Shown in pieces: positions 6,616 through 13,971 of a stretch of 16,312 bases of DNA. The translations under genes and the position numbers were made by a program. Origin of the DNA: Gemmatimonadota bacterium (GTDB taxonomy: Bacteria; Latescibacterota; UBA2968; UBA8231); contig VXZF01000486.1 of NCBI GenBank assembly GCA_009845645.1, positions 1 through 16,312 on the forward strand, read 5' to 3'. Position 1 is the stretch's first letter. Each line of letters opens with the position of its first letter. The notes beneath the pieces are model-generated. The model was not told where the DNA came from. It searched no databases and saw nothing but the letters and a program-made list of their open reading frames with translations.

Positions 6616-8397
6616 CTACTCGTATAGGTTTAACGCCTGCTGCCAGTCGCTTATCTGACGCCGGCGGTCTTGATCTGACGCCATCTGGATGGGCCGCCCG
6701 CGGCCGTCTAGCACTAGCCCCACAATCCCACCACGCACTCTCGCATTTAGGGCTTGCCCCAGGCCAGCACCCACATCCCAACGCCGCGCCGGCTGAAGCG
6801 AGACTTCGACCTCCTCGCCGTCAGCCAAGGGCATCCACTGTAGCTGATCGACCTGCAACTGGCCGGTTTGACCCCCGCCAGGCAAATCTATCTCGTACTG
6901 GAGACAGACCTCGCCGTCCTTCCCCTCGCCGACGGGGGCCACACAAGTGCCCAAGTAGATCAGGCAATCGCGCTCGAAAACCTCGGTGGCGGCCCGCTCG
7001 TCAACAGTCGAGAGCACCCCTAGGTGGGGCATCATGAAAATGCTATCGACCGCCAAGCGGGTGACGCCTTCGGGCTGAAAGGCATCTATGAGCATGGCGC
7101 AACTTTGCTCGCGGCGTGGCGCGTGCGAGAGCACTCCGCCGCTGCCGACTAGCATGTCCAGCGCCATCATTTCGACCAAACTCTCGCCGGTGGCACCCTG
7201 CTCAAACACATCGGCCAGTGTGCGCTTGCTCTGCACCCCCTTCAATCCCACCGCCAACGCCCGATGCTGGTCAAAGGCCAAGCGCAAGGCCTCGCGGGCA
7301 ATGGCCTGCTCGACTTGCAATTCCTGCATGAGCTGCGGGATGGTCGTCGGGCGGATCATCTTGTTCTTGATCCGGTCGCGGAGGTCGGCCTCCTCAATGT
7401 CAAAAGGAACCCAGCGCATGATTTGGTCGAGGCCAGCCTCGGCCAGCACGTTGGAGACGCTATAGGACATGCCGAGATTGGCACTGACCGTTCGGTTGAA
7501 CACGCCGTCGAACACGCTGAACACATCGGTCGTTGCCCCGCCGATATCTACGCCGACGACGTTGATCTCTTGCTGGCGGGCAATGGTCTGCATGATCTCG
7601 CCCACCGCCCCGGGCGTCGGCATAATCGGCGCGCTGGTCCAGTCCATCAGCTTGCGGTAGCCCGGTGCTTGCGCCATGACGTGTTCGAGGAAGAGGTCGT
7701 GGATGACGTGCCGGGCCGGGTCCAGATTTTCCTCTTCGAGCACGGGACGGATATTCTCAGTAACAGTCAGAGCCATCTTCCCTCCCAGCGCCTTTTCAAC
7801 TTCCTCGCGCGCGTCCTCATTGCCCGCAAAGATAACCGGCAGCTGAAAGCCTGCGCCAAAGCGGGGCTTGGGATCGGCTGCGCTGATGAATTCGGCCAGT
7901 TCGACCACGTGACTGACAGTGCCGCCATCTGTGCCGCCCGACAGCAACACCATATCGGGGCGCAACTGGCGGATGCGCTCTATTTTTTCGTGCGGCAAGC
8001 GCCCGTCGTTGGCAGCGAGTGCGTCCATGACGATCGCCCCGGCACCCAAGGCGCAGCGCTGCGCGCTTTCGCCGGTCATCGCCAGCACCACGCCGGCCAC
8101 CACCATCTGCAACCCACCACCCGCACTGCTCGTCGAGATGTAGATATCGACCCCCACATCGCCGTCAGCCGGTGTGATAATCCGCTCGCCATCGAGGATC
8201 TGTCGTCCGGAGAGCTCCTCGACCTCTTGAATGGCGTTGAGCACCCCCCGGGTGACGTCCTCAAAAGGGGCCTCGACCGTGGTGGGGGCCTCGCCGCGAA
8301 AGGTCTGGCGATACCCTTCGTCCTTCTTTTCGATCAGGATCGCCTTGGTTGTCGTACTGCCGCAGTCCGTGGCGATAACTACGTTGAGGTCATCCAT
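6616..8397 (-). CDS. GlmL/MutL-family actin-fold ATPase
   Basis: The protein has 593 residues. It belongs to the family named for GlmL (MutL), the presumed ATP-dependent accessory factor of adenosylcobalamin glutamate mutase. It shows the ASKHA (actin/Hsp70/sugar kinase) phosphate-binding loops: ATDCGSTTTKAILIE at 9-23 and VVGVDIGGATTDVFS at 280-294. Conserved glycine motifs include STSSAGGGLQMVV (89-101), LLSGGTDGG (151-159) and LVGSGGVLSHAP (416-427). The clostridial GlmL proteins I recall are near 460 residues; here a beta-rich extension of roughly 100 residues (about 490-593) is added. No mutase subunit gene is near, so a repurposed ATPase is likely. ATG 8397 overlaps the preceding stop by 8 nt (ATGGATGA). 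A TTG eight codons upstream (8421) is possible but has only a closely spaced GGAAG. The family is firm; glutamate mutase activation is doubtful. Confidence 0.93.
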   Translation of the reverse strand: MDDLNVVIATDCGSTTTKAILIEKKDEGYRQTFRGEAPTTVEAPFEDVTRGVLNAIQEVEELSGRQILDGERIITPADGDVGVDIYISTSSAGGGLQMVVAGVVLAMTGESAQRCALGAGAIVMDALAANDGRLPHEKIERIRQLRPDMVLLSGGTDGGTVSHVVELAEFISAADPKPRFGAGFQLPVIFAGNEDAREEVEKALGGKMALTVTENIRPVLEEENLDPARHVIHDLFLEHVMAQAPGYRKLMDWTSAPIMPTPGAVGEIMQTIARQQEINVVGVDIGGATTDVFSVFDGVFNRTVSANLGMSYSVSNVLAEAGLDQIMRWVPFDIEEADLRDRIKNKMIRPTTIPQLMQELQVEQAIAREALRLAFDQHRALAVGLKGVQSKRTLADVFEQGATGESLVEMMALDMLVGSGGVLSHAPRREQSCAMLIDAFQPEGVTRLAVDSIFMMPHLGVLSTVDERAATEVFERDCLIYLGTCVAPVGEGKDGEVCLQYEIDLPGGGQTGQLQVDQLQWMPLADGEEVEVSLQPARRWDVGAGLGQALNARVRGGIVGLVLDGRGRPIQMASDQDRRRQISDWQQALNLYE

Positions 8398-8725
8398 GCT
8401 TTTGGCTTTCGCGCTGGGCAATAGCTTCCGCGAGTAGGTCTATAGATTGGCGTCGCTCCAACATGCGCGTAAATCGCTCGTACTCGTCACGCGAAAAAAC
8501 CAGCGTAGCAAATGGGGCCAAAAAGGTCAGGGCTTGGCTGCCCAAAAAGTTGAGGGGGCGGCAAGCCTCCAACGCCATAGACGCAGCCGCTCCCATGCGG
8601 CGACGCACTATAAACTCGGCCAGCCGCTCGGCGAGCGCACGCTCTTCCTCAGACCAACCTGCCTCTGGGTCTTCGAGGGCAAAAGCGTGTCGCCACCGCG
8701 CTTTTAAGCTATTGACTTGGAACAT
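8390..8725 (-). CDS. Small 111-residue protein upstream of the GlmL-type gene, function unknown
   Basis: I do not recognise this protein. It opens with MFQVNSLKARWRHAFALEDP, followed by an acidic helix (SEEERALAERLAEFIVRRR, 25-43). A conserved-looking hydrophobic core comes next (EACRPLNFLGSQALTFLAPFATLVF, 53-77; I give it only as a region of interest), then an amphipathic charged helix (DEYERFTRMLERRQS, 80-94). The 53-77 segment could be a single membrane-associated helix or a packed helical hairpin. The open frame continues upstream to 8929, but that part is the shadow of the PH-like gene, so ATG 8725 is chosen; this gives a 17 bp overlap with that gene. No clear ribosome binding site is visible, which suggests coupled translation. 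Its stop overlaps the GlmL start by 8 nt, so it is probably a dedicated partner of the ATPase. Coding status rests on this arrangement and on composition. Confidence 0.75.
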   Translation of the reverse strand: MFQVNSLKARWRHAFALEDPEAGWSEEERALAERLAEFIVRRRMGAAASMALEACRPLNFLGSQALTFLAPFATLVFSRDEYERFTRMLERRQSIDLLAEAIAQRESQKHG

Positions 8726-9125
8726 GGCACCGGACGAAACGCGCAACTTCTTCGCGGTTTTGCTCAAAGCGCAAAAAAACGCCGCGAAAAGAATCCAGCC
8801 GACCCGGGCGGGCGGACGGGCGCAAAAAAATGCCGTCCCGATGTTCATCTGCTCGACGGAATTCCGCCCAAGAACGGCGCTGTTTAAGGCCGAGATGTTG
8901 GCTGCTGACGCCTTCACCGTCGAGCGCATAGTGCGTAGGAAAGAAATAGCGCGACAGCGAAGCGGTCAATGCTCCGAGTGAAAACACCCCGTAAAACCAA
9001 TGCTCAAAACCAAAAGCTGCGGCCGCTGAGGAAGCAATGATGAGCGCGACTAGCAGTATCGACTTTGCTGGCCGCTCCCGGCGCAGGGGGTGACTTTCCC
9101 AGCGAAGAGGGTCTGCGGAGGACAC
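8709..9125 (-). CDS. Small two-helix membrane protein with PH-like tail, function unknown
   Basis: The protein has 138 residues starting at GTG 9125. A basic N-terminus (WESHPLRRERPAKS) is followed by two adjacent hydrophobic helices at about 22-42 and 43-63. A cytosolic tail comes next with beta-type sequence (THYALDGEGVSSQHLGLKQR, RSWAEFRRADEHRDGIFLRP, GVFLRFEQNREEVARFVRC). This layout is that of small bacterial membrane proteins with a PH-like domain, but I can only call the resemblance. The longer frame up to 9359 lies inside the substrate-binding-protein gene in another frame and reads as non-protein, so it is dropped. AAGG overlaps the upstream TAA stop, 8 nt before GTG, and the spacer to that stop is 10 bp. 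Its 3' end overlaps the next gene by 17 bp. It opens the tightly linked GlmL cluster. Confidence 0.75.
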   Translation of the reverse strand: MSSADPLRWESHPLRRERPAKSILLVALIIASSAAAAFGFEHWFYGVFSLGALTASLSRYFFPTHYALDGEGVSSQHLGLKQRRSWAEFRRADEHRDGIFLRPSARPGRLDSFRGVFLRFEQNREEVARFVRCHVPSQ

Positions 9126-9135
9126 AGACGCGCCC

Positions 9136-10971
9136 TTAGTACATCTGCGCTTCCTGCGCGACCCACCAGTCTTGCAAGCGGACGCCGGGGGGATACCAAG
9201 TGACGCCACTGAAGCGCCGGCTGTAGGCGTGGGCATTGCGCGGCTTCCACAGGAAGGTATATGGCTGTTCCTCGTGCAGGATTTCTTGGAAGCGCCGGTA
9301 GAGTGCGATGCGCCTTTCCATATCGAACTCGCGGCGATAGTCCTCCAAAATTTGATCAACCTCGGCGTTGATGAAGCTTATCGCGTTGGAGCCGTTTTCT
9401 ACGGTCTGGGAGGAATGCCAAATCTGGTAACCGTCGGGCGGAAATCTCACATTGCCAGTCCAGCCCAGTACCATGGCGTCAAAATCCTTGCCGCGGACCT
9501 TTTGCAAAAAAATCGACCAGTCTAACTCGCGCACTTGGCAGTCAATGCCAATATCCTGCAACTCGTATTGCAAGGTTAGGGCGATGTCTTTGCGGATCTG
9601 GTTGCCCGAATTGATCAAAATCTCAAAGCTGAATGGCACTAGCTCTCCGTCGATGGTCTTATCGAGAATGCCGTCCTCGTCGGCGTCCTCCCAGCCAGCT
9701 TCCGCCAGCAGATCGAGGGCGCGGTCGGTATCATAGGTGTACGACGCGAGATCGTGGTTGTATTCAGGGCGAAACTTGTGGATCGGCCCCTCCACCGTCT
9801 CGGCTAGGCCGAACATGATGTTTTCAACCATGCCCTCGCGGTCGGTCAAATGGGTCATGGCTTGGCGCACCTGCCTGTCGCCAAAAATTGGATGTTTGTT
9901 GTTCCAGCCGATGTACATATATCCACCGGCGTAGCTAACGCCTTTGAGGAAGCGGCGGTTGAAGTCTTCCGACCAACTCTTTTCCTTAAATTCCAACGGG
10001 CGCAGAGCGTGGTAGTCGAGGTTGCCGTTGGTCAACTCGATGAATGCCGCATCGGTATTGTTGATGATGTTAAAGACGATCTTATCGACAAAGCCTGGCG
10101 GCAGCAGCCCTTCCACATCCCGCCCCCAGTAGTTTTCATTCCGCGTCAGCAGAACTTTCTGCTGGGTGACCAAGTCGCGCTCTGGATCTTCGATTATGTA
10201 CGGCCCCGAGCCTAGTACCGTGCGGTTGAAATTTTGATTAAATTGTTCGGCAAAACGCTCAATTCGCTCTTTGTGCGGCCCCTCTTCCCAAGAACCATCC
10301 ACCAAACTCTTGACCTCGACCGGATCCAGCAAACCCTCTGGATCGTAAAAATGCTTAGGTAGAATACTGAATGCACCCAACATCAAATCGTTGCGAAAAT
10401 AGGGCTTGTCGCACAGGAAGCTAACCTTGTTCGCTCCTACCTGTTGTACCGCTTCGACGGCGGCGTAGTAGTTGCGCAGATGCGGCGCTAGCACTTGGGG
10501 ATTGTGGATGACCTTCATGCTGAAGACGACATCCGCCGCCGTCAACGGCTTGCCGTCTGAGAAGTAAACCCCGTCGCGCAGCTCAAACGTGTAGGTGAGT
10601 TTGTCCGCGGAAATCTCCGGGTAGCCTTTGGCGACTAGCCCTCGCAACGCGTAGGGCGGATCCGAGTCGGCTTCGAGCAGGCTTTCAAATACGTAATTCA
10701 AGACCGTGCTGGCACCGGCATCGTTGGAGGTGTACGGATTGAGTTTCTCTGGGTCGGACAGCATGTGGCGCACCATCCAGTCGCCGTAGGTCGGCTCTTT
10801 TCCGCTCTCGTAGCGCAGCGGCACCTTCTCAATGCCGTCGAGTACGACGATATCCTTGGTACTCATGAGAATTTCCTGCACTACTTCCCATGATTCCTCT
10901 TCAGCGACGGCATGACCGCCGATGCAGACACCCAACCAAGCGACTACTACGGACATTCTAACTTTCGGCAT
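9136..10971 (-). CDS. Peptide-type ABC transporter substrate-binding protein (family 5)
   Basis: This is a 611-residue periplasmic solute receptor of the OppA/DppA/NikA type (SBP_bac_5). Residues 1-23 form a signal peptide (VVVAWLGVCIGGHAVA). The only cysteine there has V at -1, so a lipoprotein is unlikely. Family signatures run in order: MLSDPEKLNPYTSNDAGAST, then VFESLLEAD, YTFELRDGVYFSDGKPLTAADVVFS (about 135-160, in pieces), GSGPYII, and the late LLAEAGWEDADEDGILDK, whose DxDxDG stretch is common in this family. The length is within or slightly above the family range. ATG 10971 has GGGGAG just upstream; the ilvE stop is 36 bp before it. No permease or ATPase genes follow; instead the GlmL cluster starts 10 bp later. 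It may serve a transporter encoded elsewhere or bind a ligand for the neighbouring membrane complex. Ligand unknown; peptides or nickel-type complexes are the usual choices. Confidence 0.93.
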   Translation of the reverse strand: MPKVRMSVVVAWLGVCIGGHAVAEEESWEVVQEILMSTKDIVVLDGIEKVPLRYESGKEPTYGDWMVRHMLSDPEKLNPYTSNDAGASTVLNYVFESLLEADSDPPYALRGLVAKGYPEISADKLTYTFELRDGVYFSDGKPLTAADVVFSMKVIHNPQVLAPHLRNYYAAVEAVQQVGANKVSFLCDKPYFRNDLMLGAFSILPKHFYDPEGLLDPVEVKSLVDGSWEEGPHKERIERFAEQFNQNFNRTVLGSGPYIIEDPERDLVTQQKVLLTRNENYWGRDVEGLLPPGFVDKIVFNIINNTDAAFIELTNGNLDYHALRPLEFKEKSWSEDFNRRFLKGVSYAGGYMYIGWNNKHPIFGDRQVRQAMTHLTDREGMVENIMFGLAETVEGPIHKFRPEYNHDLASYTYDTDRALDLLAEAGWEDADEDGILDKTIDGELVPFSFEILINSGNQIRKDIALTLQYELQDIGIDCQVRELDWSIFLQKVRGKDFDAMVLGWTGNVRFPPDGYQIWHSSQTVENGSNAISFINAEVDQILEDYRREFDMERRIALYRRFQEILHEEQPYTFLWKPRNAHAYSRRFSGVTWYPPGVRLQDWWVAQEAQMY

Positions 10972-11007
10972 ATTCTCCCCTTTGTACTAACTAGCTAGCC
11001 ACATCCA

Positions 11008-11928
11008 TTACACGAAGGTCAACCACCCGTGCCGATCCTCGACTTCGACGCGGACCACGGCGAAAAAGGCGTCTTGTATCTGCGCAGTGATCGACCCGCA
11101 CTTCCCACAGCCGATCTGTACTTGGTCGATGGCGCGGATTGGCGTGATTTCGGCGGCCGTGCCAGTGAAGAAGACCTCGTCGGCGATGTAGAGGAACTCG
11201 CGCGGAATACCGCGCTGCTCGACTCGCATCCCCAGATCGCGTATCAGGGTAATGGCGGTGTGACGAGTGATGCCCGGCAGGATGGCAAAACACGACTCGG
11301 GCGTATAGATCGAGCCGTTTTTGATGACAAAGATATTCTCGCCGCTGCCCTCGCTCACCAACCCATCCGTTCCCAAGACAATGCCTTCGTCATAGCCGTT
11401 GGCATTGGCCTCGATCCGCACGAGTTGCGAGTTGAGGTAGTTGCCGCCGGCCTTGGCCAAGGCGGGAAACGTATTCGGAGCCATGCGGTTCCACGACGAG
11501 GTGCAGACCGAAACGCCGTTTTTGAGCGCCGCTTCTCCGAGGTACTCTCCCCATTCCCAAACGGCAATCACTACGTCAACCGGACATCCCATCGGATCAA
11601 CTCCCAAGTTCTCATAGCCGCGGAAGACGACCGGGCGAATATAGCAGGCCGCGAGCTGATTGACGCGGATCGTCTCGAGGATGGCCTCTTTGATTTCCTC
11701 CCGCGTATAGGGAATGTCCATGCGGTAGATTTTGGCGGAATCAAACAACCTGTTGACGTGCTCGTCGAGGCGGAATACGGCCGAGCCTTTCGCGGTCTCG
11801 TAACAGCGAATGCCTTCAAAGACGCTCGAACCGTAGTGTACTACGTGGGAGAGCACGTGGATTTTGGCGTCGTCCCAATCGACCAATTGGCCATTGAACC
11901 AGATTTTATCGCATTTAGGCAGGGGCAT
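11008..11928 (-). CDS. ilvE: Branched-chain amino acid aminotransferase
   Basis: This 306-residue, fold-type IV, pyridoxal-phosphate enzyme catalyses the last step of valine, leucine and isoleucine synthesis, or the first of their breakdown, by amino transfer with glutamate/2-oxoglutarate. Landmarks are [20 protein letters not shown] (26-45), the cofactor lysine K159 in [12 protein letters not shown], the [13 protein letters not shown] and [14 protein letters not shown] strands that line the phosphate site, and ITRHTAI and [12 protein letters not shown] near the end. The length matches the family. ATG 11928 is preferred over TTG 11949 because AAGGAG lies 9 nt before it, and the TTG frame would translate that site. 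It follows a 75 bp gap, the largest in the window, so a promoter of its own is possible. No other branched-chain synthesis genes are adjacent. Confidence 0.97.
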   Translation of the reverse strand: MPLPKCDKIWFNGQLVDWDDAKIHVLSHVVHYGSSVFEGIRCYETAKGSAVFRLDEHVNRLFDSAKIYRMDIPYTREEIKEAILETIRVNQLAACYIRPVVFRGYENLGVDPMGCPVDVVIAVWEWGEYLGEAALKNGVSVCTSSWNRMAPNTFPALAKAGGNYLNSQLVRIEANANGYDEGIVLGTDGLVSEGSGENIFVIKNGSIYTPESCFAILPGITRHTAITLIRDLGMRVEQRGIPREFLYIADEVFFTGTAAEITPIRAIDQVQIGCGKCGSITAQIQDAFFAVVRVEVEDRHGWLTFV

Positions 11929-11937
11929 GTAGAAAAT

Positions 11938-11943
11938 CTCCTT
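11938..11943 (-). promoter_or_regulatory. Ribosome binding site that sets the ilvE start
   Basis: AAGGAG ends 9 nt before the ATG at 11928. It falls inside the longer frame that begins at TTG 11949, which argues for the ATG. Confidence 0.65.
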
Positions 11944-11965
11944 GAGCAAGTATGCGAGTAATTAA

Positions 11966-11991
11966 GGTAACACCACAGCGAAACCGTTACC
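11966..11991 (-). repeat. Interrupted inverted repeat in the ilvE upstream gap
   Basis: GGTAAC and GTTACC form perfect 6-base arms separated by 14 bases. An overlapping AACAC/GTGTT pair could form an alternative stem. It sits in the only gap of more than 40 bp, between the barrel-gene stop and ilvE. No T-run follows on the minus strand, so it does not look like an intrinsic terminator; a protein-binding site or a weak mRNA hairpin is possible. The rest of this 75 bp gap shows no convincing promoter. Confidence 0.3.
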
Positions 11992-12003
11992 AGTGTTAGG
12001 CGA

Positions 12004-13971
12004 TTACAACGTTCGCGTATAGGTTACATTCAAGCTGTTAAACGTACCGCTGCGCTGGCGACTGCGGCTGCCGCGCAAGCTGAGCTTGTTGTCGCTGCCG
12101 ACCGGATTGTAGTTAAAGTTCGCCGCCAGAGTCCGGTGTTTGTTGCGGCGGTTGAGGAAACGCGACTGAGCGAGCATGGAGTATTCGTAATCCCACTGGC
12201 GGTCGAGCTTGTAGGTGTAGGTTGCGCCGGCCGAGTAGTCGGTGCTAGGCGAGTAGGTCATGCCGAATTGAAGAGTGTATCTGGCGTTTTCTTCTTCGAC
12301 AATCTGGGCACCGTTTTCCAAAATCAAGGTGCCGTCATCGTTGGCCGAATAGTTGTAGCGCGCGTTGAGCGCAAGGTCGTCGAGGACCTTGCGCCGTAGC
12401 GAGTGCGCCATGCTCCAGCCGCGGCGGATATTGCTTTTGCGCGACGACTCGCGGCGATTGACTTGGCGATCAAAATCGTAAATGATGCGCCGCGCGGAGA
12501 CGCTGAATCGGTGCGAAAAGGACGCGCCCAAACGCTCGTAATTGGTGCCGATATTGAGCGAAATGTCGCGGTTGCGCGAGTTATCTACAGCGCGGGTGGC
12601 GTGCAAGTTCACGCGATGCAAAAAGCTATTTTTGAGGTCAACGCTGAGCTTGGCACCCGAGCGCAGGGTGCCGTCATAGCTGAGGCTCACGCTGTTGTTG
12701 AAGGTGTCGCGGTCCTGCTTGCGATCCCCTGGGTTTTCCGAGCGTTTGATCTCGCCAAAGGTCGCCAACCGCAGCGAGTGCCCATCGGCTAGGGGCCAGT
12801 TGAGAGAGCCATTGAGAAAAAAATTGCGATTGATCTCGTCGGAGCTTGGATCGCGGCACGTTCCGTCCGCCGAGCGCGTGAAGTGGCTATCGCAAAGGCT
12901 GGTATCAGGCACCCGCACTGCCAGTCGGCGCACGTCGCTGCCTCTGAAGCGGACGCTGGTGTTGAGAACCAGCTTCTCGACCAGCTTGCCCGAAAGGGAC
13001 GCGTCCCAGCTAAAGTTCTCGCCGAGGCGATCCTTGCCAAAGAAGCGGTTGTCTAAATCCTGGATCGCGTTGGCGGTGTTGGTGTGCTCGTTCTGCCTGT
13101 ACGAGGCGCGGTTTTTTATTTTAAAGCGCCCTAGATCAAACTCTACGTTGGAGGAGAAGCTAGTGCCGCGCGTTTCCGCCAACTCGGCGCTGACCACTGT
13201 GTCACGCATCACTGCCTCGCCGACTGTAGCCTCGCTGATGGCGCGGCGCGAGAGCCCCCTCTGAGAGCGGTTTTCAGACATACTCAGGCCGATGCGCACA
13301 TCGCCGGGAAAAGTATAGCTCACATTGCCGCTCAGCCGCTCGCTGCGATCCTTGTTGTGCTCAAGCGTATCGTCTGTTTTGCTCAGCGAAATCGAGTTAT
13401 TCAGCTTCTTGTCCGCAATCTCAATGTCGGGCGAGACCCGCAGCGAAGCATTGTAGCGAATCCCGGTCTCCTTGATGGTGCTGTCGAGGCTGGCGCGACT
13501 AGCGCGGGTGGCCGTGATTAGGCTCGGAGTCAGGTTGGCACTCAGGCTCTTGAATGGACCGCTACTCAACGGCTTAGACCTAAATCCAAAGTTAAAGGAC
13601 TGGCTGCGCGTCTTCTGCTTGTGTAGCGTTACGTTGCGCGTGCTCATGCTGGCACCGAGGCTGATGGTGGCCTTTGGGCCGAGAATGGGATAGTTGACCG
13701 AAGATCGACCCGAGGCATTGTCCTGCCAGCTCTTGCCGGTGCTGCGATCGTCGAGGCTAAACCCCATTCTCGCGTTTGCGTTAATCGTCAGCTTGGAGGT
13801 CGAGTCCCCCACCGCCGAGAACCGCACGGGCGTCGAGTAACTCCAGCTAGGAAACGAATGGTTCCAAGAAGTTCGGGAACTGGATCGGCTGAAGTTGAGC
13901 GAGTACTGCGCATCGGCCGCTGTCCATGCGACCAACACCAGCCAGCCCGCGTGCCACAAGACCGGCTTCAC
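12004..13971 (-). CDS. Outer-membrane beta-barrel protein, uncharacterised
   Basis: The 655-residue protein has a signal peptide at 1-21 (cut after AADA). The mature part is serine/asparagine/arginine-rich, with many short strands of alternating polar and hydrophobic residues (for example KATISLGASMSTRNVTL, QSFNFGFRSK, GNVSYTFPGDVRIGLSMSEN, YTLQFGMTYSPSTDYSAGAT), as in large outer-membrane barrels. It ends SLNVTYTRTL, a beta-strand-like end but without the usual final aromatic residue. Two cysteines, C360 and C372, lie in one probable loop and could form a disulfide. No plug, POTRA or OstA domain was recognised. GTG 13971 overlaps the rsmA stop as GTGA, with AAAGGA 6 nt upstream, so expression is coupled to rsmA. 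A surface-layer, LptD-like or polysaccharide-export role cannot be told apart from sequence. Barrel call good, function unknown. Confidence 0.82.
   Translation of the reverse strand: MKPVLWHAGWLVLVAWTAADAQYSLNFSRSSSRTSWNHSFPSWSYSTPVRFSAVGDSTSKLTINANARMGFSLDDRSTGKSWQDNASGRSSVNYPILGPKATISLGASMSTRNVTLHKQKTRSQSFNFGFRSKPLSSGPFKSLSANLTPSLITATRASRASLDSTIKETGIRYNASLRVSPDIEIADKKLNNSISLSKTDDTLEHNKDRSERLSGNVSYTFPGDVRIGLSMSENRSQRGLSRRAISEATVGEAVMRDTVVSAELAETRGTSFSSNVEFDLGRFKIKNRASYRQNEHTNTANAIQDLDNRFFGKDRLGENFSWDASLSGKLVEKLVLNTSVRFRGSDVRRLAVRVPDTSLCDSHFTRSADGTCRDPSSDEINRNFFLNGSLNWPLADGHSLRLATFGEIKRSENPGDRKQDRDTFNNSVSLSYDGTLRSGAKLSVDLKNSFLHRVNLHATRAVDNSRNRDISLNIGTNYERLGASFSHRFSVSARRIIYDFDRQVNRRESSRKSNIRRGWSMAHSLRRKVLDDLALNARYNYSANDDGTLILENGAQIVEEENARYTLQFGMTYSPSTDYSAGATYTYKLDRQWDYEYSMLAQSRFLNRRNKHRTLAANFNYNPVGSDNKLSLRGSRSRQRSGTFNSLNVTYTRTL

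Noticed and set aside
6616..8397. Annotating this gene as a working glutamate mutase accessory factor
   Set aside because: No GlmS/GlmE-like subunit or B12-binding DxHxxG motif was seen in any protein of the window, so only the family name is used.
8398..8421. TTG start eight codons upstream for the GlmL-type protein
   Set aside because: ATG 8397 gives a natural N-terminus just before the first phosphate loop. The TTG has only a GGAAG spaced 3 nt away. The TTG is not excluded.
7264..8424. Plus-strand open frame of 386 codons
   Set aside because: It lies exactly opposite the GlmL-type gene, whose motifs are unmistakable. The plus-strand translation is rich in H, R and D without recognisable domains, as expected for an antisense shadow in GC-rich DNA.
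9126..9359. Longer start for the PH-like membrane protein
   Set aside because: It overlaps the substrate-binding-protein coding end in a different frame and reads as low-quality K/S/R-rich sequence; GTG 9125 has a ribosome binding site.
9640..9720. DADEDGILD stretch in the binding protein as a special calcium site
   Set aside because: Such D-rich AGWxDxDxDGILD segments are common in family-5 binding proteins, so it is not unusual.
10991..10998. CTAGCTAG palindrome between ilvE and the substrate-binding protein gene
   Set aside because: Eight bases with no loop and no flanking repeat; likely by chance.
11029..11961. Plus-strand open frame of 310 codons
   Set aside because: It is antisense to ilvE, which has all catalytic motifs; it is a shadow of that gene.
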